Assembly: GCA_015657535.1 (NCBI GenBank)
Contig: JADHZB010001375.1
Coordinates: forward strand, 1 to 37,064
Origin: Nephromyces sp. MM_2019
Lineage: Eukaryota > Apicomplexa > Aconoidasida > Nephromycida
Direction: 5' to 3'
DNA length: 37,064 bases
The translations under genes and the position numbers were made by a program. This document shows positions 1 to 9,819 of this stretch, piece by piece. A model generated the notes under the pieces. The model did not search any database. It saw nothing but the letters and a program-made list of their open reading frames with translations, and was not told where the DNA came from. Each line of letters starts with the position of its first letter. Position 1 is the first letter of the stretch.

Positions 1-421
1 ATGCTGAAGATGATGCAGATGCTGATCAAGATGAAGATAACGTTCAATTTTTCCTGTGAAGTCTATAAGATTTGCAAAGAAACATAAAAGATATATGGAG
101 GAATCTAAGTACATAGAAACATTTTCATCTGTGTTTAACATAGGATTCTGGTAAAATCCCCACCAAGTGAGACACTCATTTTTGTGTCTTTTTACGAAAG
201 TACACACACGCACCAACCAGCACACACCTGATCAAATTTCCTTTTCACACAGGTGGCCTTCCTCTATTTTTGACCTCTGCATTTACTCACTCCATCATCT
301 GCTTCTTCCCTCTGTTGCACTACGTTCCAGCTCTTTTGTTTTGGTATAATATCTTCTCTTCCTCCTTGTTATCTTCTACGCTTTCCATCTTCATTAAACC
401 TCCTCGTTCGCTTGTTGGCAG
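1..421. other. upstream intron/spacer of the aromatic amino acid hydroxylase gene
   Basis: No hydroxylase catalytic-core sequence is visible here, so the preceding exons must lie left of the window and most of this stretch is probably intron. The first ~55 bases are GAT-rich and, in the third frame, read as a short run of Ala, Asp and Glu that ends at a stop. I cannot tell whether that is coding. The last ~100 bases are pyrimidine-rich and lead to the TTGGCAG acceptor used by the exon at 422. Confidence 0.5.
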
Positions 422-649
422 TGTGAGATAAGGGCCTGGAACCCCTATGAAGCTTCAGTTACGGAGTACCCCATTACAACTTATCAACCAATCTACTATG
501 CTGGCACCAGCATGCTAGATATTAAGGATAAAATGCTAGAATATTGCCAGGCAATGCATAAGCCTTTCTCTGTTCGCTATGACCCAGAGCACAGAAGTAT
601 CATCACTGATGTACATGTTTCTGCGAAGCCTTTATCCATTAAATTCTAG
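422..649 (+). CDS. aromatic amino acid hydroxylase, C-terminal exon (partial)
   Basis: Last exon of a biopterin-dependent aromatic amino acid hydroxylase (phenylalanine/tyrosine hydroxylase family), an iron- and tetrahydrobiopterin-dependent monooxygenase that acts on Phe or Tyr. The acceptor TTGGCAG ends at 421, and the exon is read in phase 0 for 75 residues to TAG at 647-649. Two family motifs are visible: TEYPITTYQPIYYAG, matching the 'fQPlYyv' segment, and KPFSVRYDP, matching the almost invariant PFSVRYDP near the end of the catalytic domain. After RYDP only about 18 residues remain, so the tetramerisation helix that follows in animal enzymes is short or absent. The iron ligands lie in exons outside the window, so Phe versus Tyr preference cannot be judged. 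Family assignment is strong; the exact exon start is inferred from the splice consensus. Confidence 0.9.
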   Translation, partial: CEIRAWNPYEASVTEYPITTYQPIYYAGTSMLDIKDKMLEYCQAMHKPFSVRYDPEHRSIITDVHVSAKPLSIKF

Positions 650-946
650 CTGCCACATTAGCCTTATATTGTTTTTTTGTGTGTTCTTTTTTTCAAGAGA
701 TGTAGTATAGTAAAGGAGTGCGTTTTTTGACGTGCATAGCTATACTGTGGAATCTATTGTATTACTGTGTGCGAAATGTTGTCAATGACACTGAAAAAAG
801 CAGAAAATGTTGGTTCCTTCATTCAGGGCGTTTTATCGCAGAAACGTGAAGCAAGGACTGTGTGTGTTTGGTATATATATGCTGTGAGTATCCTGCAACT
901 ATACTTGATTGCTGAGAAGCACAGCTCATCTTGTAACAGACACACA

Positions 947-1108
947 GATCAAGACACACACACAGATCAAGACACACACACAGATCAAGACACACACACT
1001 GATCAAGACACACACACAGATCAAGACACACACACAGATCAAGACACACACACTGATCAAGACACACACACAGATAAAGACACACACACAGATCAAGACA
1101 CATCAACA
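947..1108. repeat. 18-bp minisatellite, 9 copies
   Basis: Nine tandem copies of the 18-bp unit GATCAAGACACACACACA, starting every 18 bases from 947. Copies at 1001 and 1055 are preceded by T instead of A, which gives a hint of a 54-bp higher-order period. The copy at 1073 reads GATAAAG and the last one decays. Because 18 is a multiple of three, several frames on both strands stay open. That explains the Thr-His-Thr-Asp-Gln-Asp-like and Cys-Val-Cys-Leu-like ORFs here, which I do not regard as genes. Confidence 0.95.
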
Positions 1109-1772
1109 CGCACACACATGTTTTCCCCATTTGTTGATTAGCTCTTAACAAAGCGCTTGCTAAGCATTCCTCTCCAGTAGAAAGATTGGGGTGTATAATA
1201 GCAGTCTCCATACCGGAGACAACGTGATTCAGACTTTTTCTCAATGTTGGGGAGCTGCTTTTTTATATGGTCCCCAATATGTGTGTATGTGCGCATTCTT
1301 TTTTCTTCATGGGTATATATGAGAAGCTCACAGTTTATCGTAAGATATAGCAACTTTCTAGAGGTTACAAGCTCTCTGATTATTTTAAACTAGTTCAATA
1401 TGTGCGTATATACGGATTGGCGAAGCTGGAAGATAATGAACGATGCTAATGTGAGTTTTTCGTGCAAGTCATTTCTAGACAGGGATGAAACACACACTCT
1501 AGTTCAATTTTATCTCCATTGCTATGTATTTTATGCCTTCTTTGAAAGACCGATTTTTTTTCGTTTTTTTAAACTTCTGTCTAGTCATCACGCCTGTAAA
1601 ATGAGTTTTTGTATATAAACATTATTGTGTGAAGATTTGCTGAATCCCTGACAGTAGTGGATTTCTTAAAGCGATTCTTACCGGTAGTAGTGATTGAGCA
1701 ATTCATGATGCTTTCCTTGTATTGCTACTGTTGCTTGAGCTTGGTGTTTTCCTGTTCTTCTCTTCTTCTTTT

Positions 1773-1822
1773 CTTGCCTTCTTCTCTTCTTGCCTTCTTC
1801 TCTTCTTGCCTTCTTCTCTTCA
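1773..1822. repeat. 16-bp pyrimidine minisatellite, ~3 copies
   Basis: About three tandem copies of CTTGCCTTCTTCTCTT within a longer C/T-only stretch that begins near 1750. Pure strand asymmetry (Y on +, R on -); it lies in a spacer without a recognised gene. Confidence 0.85.
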
Positions 1823-4800
1823 TCACCTCATTATATCTTCACGGGAATGGGAGATTATGCATTGAAGATGTGTTAAGTTTACTTTTCTTGTGTTTTCTCG
1901 TATGCCAAATCAGCGAGAATAAGCCATAGACGTCACTCCAAAAGAGCAATCTGCCTATTTACGGCTGGCATAATTTGATTACAGCTTTTCGTGGGATTAT
2001 TTGCGAAATGTGTTCCGATTAATTGTGTTTTTCTGTGTTGTTCTCCTCATCTTCAAGTTCAAAATGCTTGGCTTTTTGCAGTACACTGGATAAAGCAGCT
2101 CCCAAGGGCTTGTGGATGCTTTTTTTCAAACGTAACATCAAGTAGCGTGACTTCAAGACCTGTATATCAGTCCATTTTTGTGCTAGATATGTGTGCGATA
2201 GCACTTTCTTTTCCTTTTTTCAATCCTGAAGATGCTCCTTTAAAGTGTTCTTCACGCTAGAGACGGTGAAAAGTGCGAAATCACGCTTCTCTAATGCCAG
2301 CTATCTCATGTTACTGAATAAATCAGTAGGGTTTTAGTTCGTATAGGTTTTTGTACTCTTTGCCATCGAATGTAATAATTGAAGATAAGCGATATCCCTA
2401 TTGTTTTGCTCTTTTTCTTGGAGTAATAGGACTCGAACCTACTAATAAGTACTACTTAACGCTACTTCTAAGCACTACTAAGGATAGGGCTATCTTTTAA
2501 GCTAGTCGTCTTCAACGCATAAATCTAAGGAAGGTAAAAGAGTAGCACTTCAGCCCCATTAGGAGCTCACTGTTTCATATATCGCCGGTGGATCCTATAG
2601 TTCTAGCATGATTGGGGAACTTCCTCCTGTCTTCAACCTTTGTATTGATGAATTTTTGTCAAATATTTTGGGTTTTTGACTATCAAAATATCAATTTCTC
2701 GCAAAGAATCTCAAGATTTTCTAGTTTTTGCATCTTCATCCTCTTCCTTTTTTTATTTCGTGAAATGCCAAAGTTCACCGACGCTAGAATTCAGCTATCT
2801 CGCCGAAAGTATATACGACTCCCATCATGTAGTAATGGGCCCTTTTTGGCTTGAAGGGGATTTCATATATTCTTGAGAGAGAGGTGCTTCAAAGGATTCA
2901 ATAGTTTATGAAGATGAAGCAGTAGTTATTGTGGAAACTTAGCTAGTAATGGGAGCCTTTTACCGTACGCTGGTGTTTAGATTTATCCAGTCAAACTTAT
3001 ATGCCTAGAAGTCTCGCTTGGAGGCTTGAAAGTGAGTTGTAGCTGATTAGCAAGTGTGTCTAAGAGGTGTGGTTCTCAAAGTATCAACACACTTTTATGT
3101 AGTGGCGGTGAGCGTCTCTAGAAGGCATCGCTAACTCTGCAAGCCCTGAGGACTCTAGGTAACAGGAAGAGGTCTGGAGCTATTCTAACCTAAACGCATG
3201 GGGTTAGTTCTATTGAGGGAAGAGCATGCGTTTGACCTTGATGTTAGGCCTGCTGGCGATAAATGAACGGGAGGCTGCAGTGCGTAAATCTGCTCAAACA
3301 ATACGTCTAGCGACTCACGAAGCCGCTCTAATGGTGCAATATCTTATGATTTGAATGTAGCAACACACACGCGTTTGTGTGTGAAATCCAATAGTTTTCA
3401 GGACGCGGTTTCCGTCATATTCGCGAGGATTTTCCATTTAATTTTGGTGGGATTGATGTACACACTGCGAGAAGCTGAGTTAGTCCTGACATTTTACAGG
3501 TGAAATGCTCAGAATCCTGTCAAATTACATTATGAGGCGGCTACACACATTTAGGGATTTAGTAGGGATCCACATTTGCTGTAGATCCAGGTAATTTTGC
3601 TTCGTTTTATCTACGCGTAAAACATCTCAGTATAGCCCATTGTAATGTTTAGTTACTACCTTGTAAAGTATTATCTTTGGAAAAATGATAGCATTCCTAG
3701 TCGCAGCTATATGTATAAGAGGATAGATAGCACGCTCAATAAAAGGATGGTAGGCTGGATGTTACTATAGGGCAGCTATCGTAGCACACAAGAGGAGAAT
3801 ACACAAAAACACTCCAAACCAAAAATCACACTCAACAGACAGCCCCCATCATCATAACACAAAAGCTCCACAGGCAACACACAAACACTCCAAACAGAAA
3901 ATCACACTTTACAGAGCCTGACGCCCCTCCACGGTATACACAAGCCTTTTTTGTAGACAGGCGACAGGCAGCGCATAAGCAGCCCAGTCAAGAGGGGGGG
4001 GGTCCACCCCCCAAAGCGATTATCACAGGTTTTTCCTCGGATTTTTATGAAGCGAATCGAACGTGTTTGTTTATTAAAGGATTTCCCGGCATTTCTCAAA
4101 AGGTTCTCTCTACGCCAATAGGATCCAATGTGCAGGCGAAGCTCCGGAGACGATGGTACTATTTCGAGCGTTAACACACGCACACGCACACACAAGGTTC
4201 CTCGCACAAGTAGCAGACAACATGAAGCTCGCTGCTGAGCAAGACATTATATATGCCGCCGTGCTATACATATCAAAGGCAGTACAGGCCCCAAGCAAGT
4301 CACCCTAACAGATCGAGCTGTCGATATAGCAGCAGTTCGCGCAGGAAAACAGCTCAATACAGGTGAAACGGTGGTCTTTTAGCTCCATGATAAACACGCA
4401 CACACGCACACATAGATGGGGGTTATGGCGGTCTAGCTGTGCTTTCCTTCGATGAAGGACCGAGTGATAGAGCGAGTAACAGAGCGAGAACAAGAGAGAG
4501 CACATGCACAGGACAAACAACACGTGTTTTACCCATGTTTGCCGTACATTTGAGGGCGTGTAAAATATAATTTTAGGAAGCTAACTTTCTAGTGGCTTGC
4601 AACCTAACTAAAAGACTGCTGATGATCGTAAAAGAAGCAGCAAACTGCTTCGACTTAATTCAAAATTTATTTTTGGATAAATTTTTATAAAATTGCTGCG
4701 ATTCTGAGCGAACAAGTTCATAAAGTGTAGATGTTTAAAAATTTTGAAGGAGAAATTAGAAGGTGATGTTTGGAGGAAAAAATTGCATGCACAGCGAGTG

Positions 4801-5599
4801 AGGCAAGTCAGCTAGGATGTTTTTGGCGATGTCAATAAGCAGCGTAATCATTGTTTTTGCTGGTTAAAGAGGAAAGAGCCTTAATATTTAAATTTGATAG
4901 GCCAAATGCTGCAAGTCGCTTACCGAGTTACTGCCCCAACTTGCTCCTCAACTGGTGCTAAAAAGCTGAAGAATTAAACTAACAAAAAAAAAGACATCAG
5001 GTAGTTGAGGAATTTACGAGGGAACAAAGTTTAATCCTGGTTTTGGGTAAGCTTGAAAATAATAAGTTTTGAAGGGTTTAGAGTCAAATCTCTGCTTATC
5101 CTCGTTCGTTACATGAAAGATACACGATTTTAGTCGGGGAAATTTGAGCTATTTGATCGAGCAAGGCATTTGATTGTATAGTGGTTGAGCAAAAGAAAGC
5201 TTCTTTTTTTTTCTGTGATGCCAACAAGACACACACACCAATAAAAATTCGCCGCTACTGTGCAGTCTTTGATATTGTTCTTCAACCAGTTAAAAAAACT
5301 GCATCCTGAGACTTCTCGGAGGGGGCAAAGCTGCTTAGCTTTGTGGACTAGACAAAATAAATAGCCGCTGGAACTATTTGCCTTGGAAAGTTTTGCGAAA
5401 CTTTTAGTTTTAAAGGTGAGCGATGAGGAGATGAAAACTTGCAGCGATGCTTAGATAGCAAATTTTATACCAAAAATGAACTCATTAGCTTAGAGATTGA
5501 AAGTAAACTGTAGAGCTTATGAATGCGTTTTTTATGCGGCAAGCTGCTGTATTGTTGCAGCGATTGCTAAGCTTGCTCTGCATTGGATACGTGGTAGGT

Positions 5600-5725
5600 T
5601 TAAGCTCATAGTTGCGTGTGATTTGGTTAGAGAGGTGTGTGTGATTTGCTTAGAGGCGCGTATGATTGCATAGATTCACCATTGATTAGAGAGGTGTCTG
5701 ATTTGGTTAGAGGCGTGTGCGGCTC
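5600..5725. repeat. degenerate TG-rich tandem repeat
   Basis: Several diverged copies of a roughly 25-40 base unit around the words GTGTGATTTGGTTAGAG and GATTAGAGAGGTGT. The unit boundaries are blurred by substitutions and length changes, which suggests an old, decaying array. Confidence 0.6.
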
Positions 5726-6404
5726 GATAGAGAGCTTCACGAATGAGCTTCATGTGGAAACATTCATACTATTTTCCTCACAGGAAAGCTAAAATCGCCT
5801 TCTCTCTTTTTATGAGCTTACTGCAGTGTGTTTGACAAAGTGCAAGCAAGCTTTTTTGCATTGTGGCTTTTCCTAATATTCACAGCTTTTATACTATGCT
5901 TTTCTTTTAAGGCTCTTTTTTCCACCAAATGTTTTGAGATAAATAAGTTTGTAGCTTTTGCTGGGAAGATGTTTTTCCAAATTTATCTTCACTCGTTTTA
6001 CAAATAGCAAAACATCATTAAAGGCATGAGAAGGAGTTGCTATAAAAATTTCTAATATTGAAGTCTTTTTTAGAGAAGCTCCAACATGGCTCTTCTGTAG
6101 ATTTTATTGGTTCAGATAAATGTTGAGACTGACTATATTCTGCTGAGAAAAGCTCAGATTACTGCTTATTGCTTGTATTTCAATATCTCTTATCTTCAAT
6201 AATTTTCATTCTAAACAATTACACGACCGTTGCAACAAATTTTATCATTTTTTCAACTATCGGCTTATTTTTCGGTGAAAAATGCCTTTGAAAGCTCTTC
6301 CCAACCACTTAATAAATCCAGTGCTACTATTAAAGAGACTATATCATTCTTAAACACCAAAAAACACGAAAATACACGTAAAAAAACGGGCAAAAACAGG
6401 GAAA

Positions 6405-6552
6405 AATACACGCACGTCGACACACCGACACCCACACACACCCGTACACCGGCGCCCAGACATGCTCACAAACACCCACACGAAAAACAACACTCACAAA
6501 CACGTACACAAAAACACCCACACCCGCGCACTTCCACACACACATATACATG
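6405..6552. repeat. CA-rich low-complexity tract upstream of ATP sulfurylase
   Basis: Irregular CA-rich sequence (ACACAC, CACCCACAC and related words), about 50 bases before the likely ATP sulfurylase start codon. In the enzyme's reading frame it would encode Thr/His/Pro-rich sequence, which is not expected at the N-terminus of this family. I therefore treat it as 5' leader, or intron in the leader, rather than coding. Confidence 0.7.
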
Positions 6553-6601
6553 TAAGCAACTTGCAATTCTTACCTCTAGTAATACCAGAATTTTGCTCAG
6601 G

Positions 6602-9600
6602 ATGGATTCTCCAAAAATGGCTGTTACGAAGACGACATTAAGTCCTCAAAAATGCTATTTTACTCGTTTTCCTCCGCTTCCCCAATATCTCGCACTTAAT
6701 GATCGGGACATCTGTGACCTAGAGATGTATTTGGGTGGAGCTTTTGAGCCCCTTACCGGTTATATGTGCCAGGCAGATTATTTAAGCGTTTTGAATAATA
6801 TGAGGCTTGTGAGTGGGGAGATCTGGCCTATGCCATTTGTTCTTCCAATTAGTAAGGATTCGGAAGCCCAAGGAGCTCATTGGATTAGTGGAGAAAAGAC
6901 TGCAACTTCAGCGTTGGCAGATTCGAAGCCGGTTATTCGTTTAAGAGATAAGGTGAGGCATAATAAGCTTATAATACCAAATAAGAATCGTATTGCTAAG
7001 CCTTTATTAGGTAGAGAAAATGAGATATTTAGAAGCAAAAAGCATTAGTATCCAGGTAATTTGCAGATATGAAGAAGTTTGTGGAGAAGAAGCTGAAGAT
7101 GCAAGTTGAAGATTACACTCCAAAAACAGGGATTTTACCATTTCCCTTCTAGTAATACTGCTGAGCGTGGAAGAGTGTAAAACGGCGTCAATGTATACCC
7201 ACGATTGAAATTCAAAGTTTTAGGTTATCCTCAAACACAGCTTTTACTATGCTCAGATTTTAGTGAAACCTGACATAACTTCCTTGTTAACGTAATTGTT
7301 AATTCATTCTCTTGATCCCTCCCTGCCTCTCACTCTCTCTCTTCTTTCTTTTCTCTTTAGCTGGGAACTATTGTGGCTGAAGTAGAAGTCAGCGAAGTTT
7401 ATGAACCGGATCTTGAGCTAGAAATGCAGAAAACGCTTGGAACTACTGACCCTAATCACCCTCATGTAGCTTATCTTCAGCAGTTTCACAGGAATTGTTA
7501 TTACATTGGAGGAAAAATAGTGCCCTTGAGAAAAATTGAACGCTTTGACTTTAAGGAGCAGAGGATAACCGCCGAGGAATCACGGAAGCTTTTGAAGAGT
7601 AAAGGATGGGATGTGGTTGTTGGATTTCAGACAAGAAACCCTATGCATCGCTCCCACTTCGAGCTTACGCTAAAGGTGTGAATATGGAGGGAAAGGCACA
7701 GAAATATACACATATCAAGATGATAGAAAATAGAGCGAGAAGCACAGAATATTATGGAAATTAGTATGTTATTGCTTTATATTAACTCTGATGTTAATTT
7801 AAGATCTTGAGTATTTGATTTAAGAAAACATAGAGGAATGTCAATACGATGACATATTAAATCACTACTTGAAGATCTTTGAAATGAAAGAATGTATAAT
7901 AAAGAAAATTCTAAAGCTTTTTTTTATCGCCGAATAAGCAGTATTTTTTTGTTGAAATTAGTTCCGATAAAGTTGCTACAGAGTAGAAGTTGTGGCTGTT
8001 TAATTGACTAGAAATTTATCTCGCTAAGCTTAGGATGAAGCCAGGCATATTTGGAGAGCGTGTGTTTGAAGGATATAATCTACGTTTGAGGCTTACTTTT
8101 TGCTCGTGTTTCTTCCACTTTTTTTTCCTCGTTTGGCTGTTTACTCAGTTGCACTAGGTAAAGCTCCTTCTCGTACCACATTTCTCAGCTTCTCTCGCAA
8201 TACGAATAAACTGCCAATGCAAAGTTCGATTCCGCCACATATCTTCCCCTACTCATTTTAATGTTTTTTTACCCCCAAAAACCCTCGTAATTTTCTCCAT
8301 ACCACCCCTTATATCGATCCTTTTTCTAGGCACTCGATGAAGTCGCTACTGCAACAGGGAAGAAAAGCAGACTTCTTCTGACTCCAGCTATTGGGCCTAC
8401 TCAGCCTGGAGATATAGACTATTACATACGAGTCCGATCATACAAGAAGCTGCTTTCAAGATATAGCGAGGATACGGTGACTTTGGTGCTCCTTCCTCTT
8501 GCCATGCGCATGGCTGGGCCGAGGGAGGCTGTATGGCATGCAATCATCCGAAAAAACTATGGATGCACTCATTTCATCGTTGGAAGGGATCATGCAGGAC
8601 CTAGTACCAAGACGTGTGATTCTACTCCCTTTTATGGTGCGTACGAGGCACACGACTTACTGAAAAGCGTACAGGATGAGCTGGGCATAGTACCAGTGTT
8701 TGGCAAGGCTATGATGTTCGTGGAGGTAGACGGTAATCCGGGTTTTTTTGCTGAAGAAGGAAAGATTCCAGAGGGAGCTAAAGTGAGTAGCATTTCGGGT
8801 AGTCAGCTGCGACAGATGTTTGAAAAGAGAGCTCCAATTCCTGAGTGGTTCTCATTCCCTGAAGTGGTTGATGAGCTACGAAAATTCCATCTTCCTCAGC
8901 ATTTGTGCGGTCTCTGCATCTACTTCACTGGACTACCTTGTTCGGGTGGGTGATTGTTGGAGCAGAGAATTTATTTTCAGTTTTCGGGGGAAATCTGATG
9001 TATGCAGGTTGTGCGCGAGTGAGTGGTGGTGTGTTAGTGGTGGTGTATGTGTCTGAGTGTGTGTGAGTGAGTGGTTGTGTGTAAAGGTGATGGTGGTACT
9101 GTACAAACTGAAGCTACAGCTCTTATTGTTTCAAATAGTTCCAATCACCTTCAACCAGGTGTTTTCGCTGAATCACCCCCTCTAGTACCAATAACAATGA
9201 AGCAAATTACATCTAATCACCCTCCTTGAGGTACCTTTAACGCACCTTATCCCCAAGGCAAGATGCTGAATCACACTCTTTATTCGACTTGTCCTCTATA
9301 CCCTCAGGAAAATCAACGCTTGCGATGGCCCTTGAACATGCCATCCGCCAGAACAGCAATGAGAAGAGGAAGATTACTATACTGGATGCTGACACTATAC
9401 GTGCACATTTATCAAAGGGTTTAGGATTTTCACAAGCAGACAGATCTTCAAACGTTCGTAGGATAGGCTACGTCGCGTCAGAAATTGTGAAACACGGTGG
9501 TATTTGCCTTGTTGCAAATATTGCCCCGTACAAGGAAGATAGGGAGTTCAATCGAGAAATCATAAATAAAGCTGGTGGGAAATATGTTGAAGTATATGTT

Positions 9601-9819
9601 TCAACCCCTCTGACTGTGTGCGAAGATAGGGATGTAAAGGAATTGTACAAAAAAGCTAGGAAGGGTATTATAAAGCAATTTACTGGAATTTCTGACCCTT
9701 ACCAGGTCCCGAATACCTCTGAACTTGTAGTCGACTCCTCAAGCAATATAGCTGGGAAAATCGACATTCTCATTAATTATTTATTGGAGGAAAGTTTGAT
9801 ACCACCATTTGAGAATTAA
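6602..9819 (+). CDS. bifunctional ATP sulfurylase / APS kinase (597 aa, four exons)
   Basis: Activates sulfate: ATP + sulfate to APS (sulfurylase part), then APS to PAPS (kinase-type part). Exons are 6602-6952, 7361-7675, 8330-8945 and 9308-9819; all junctions are GT-AG and the frame is continuous. The start is the first ATG in this frame (6602); the open frame upstream has no ATG and is CA-rich. Exon 1 carries GGAFEPLTGYM, typical of the sulfurylase N-terminus. The active-site motif QTRNPMHRSH is at residues 207-216, LPLAMRMAGPREAVWHA at 277-293 and GRDHAGP at 307-313. The C-terminal domain has a Walker A loop GLPCSGKST at 423-431, whose Gly428 codon is split by intron 3, then LDADTIR (453-459) and LGFSQADR. 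The canonical APS kinase serine in 'ISPY' is alanine (IAPYK, 499-503). Order ATPS then APSK is the reverse of animal PAPSS and resembles the fungal layout. Confidence 0.97.
9005..9085 (+). repeat. TG-rich tract in ATP sulfurylase intron 3
   Basis: TG/GTGG-rich sequence beginning about 60 bases after the intron 3 donor (8946) on the sense strand. It is one of several TG-rich tracts in the 5' part of introns in this window. Confidence 0.7.

Larger units (their letters stand above)
650..6601. other. long spacer between hydroxylase and ATP sulfurylase genes
   Basis: About 6 kb with no recognisable gene. It holds the 18-bp and 16-bp minisatellites, a CA/TG-rich region around 3370-4420, a degenerate TG-rich tandem repeat near 5610-5725 and an (AT-rich) promoter-side region before 6200. 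A minus-strand ORF of about 60 residues (2204-2019) and a short open stretch at 4198-4308 look mildly protein-like, but neither has a recognised domain. I list no gene here with confidence. Confidence 0.6.

Noticed and set aside
947..1108. CRISPR-like regular repeat array
   Set aside because: The units are contiguous 18-mers without unique spacers in a eukaryotic context; it is a minisatellite. No CRISPR array, insertion sequence or transposase-like gene was seen anywhere in the window.
2019..2204. Minus-strand 61-codon ORF with a Lys-rich middle and acidic end
   Set aside because: Mildly protein-like but no domain, no neighbouring exon and no context; kept as spacer.
2413..2445. GGACTCGAACC on the + strand, i.e. 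GGTTCGAGTCC (tRNA T-arm / B-box-like) on the - strand with a short T-stem
   Set aside because: I could not find a matching acceptor 5' half, anticodon stem or D arm upstream on the minus strand, so a cloverleaf cannot be built. A decayed tRNA-derived fragment is possible but unsupported.
4198..4308. Open stretch reading ADNMKLAAEQDIIYAA
   Set aside because: Only 37 codons, no recognised family, no convincing partner exon (joining to the next open segment would need a 12-13 base intron).
8221..8240. AGTTCGATTCC, another B-box-like word, in ATP sulfurylase intron 2
   Set aside because: No T-stem pairing or other tRNA parts nearby; chance match in an intron.
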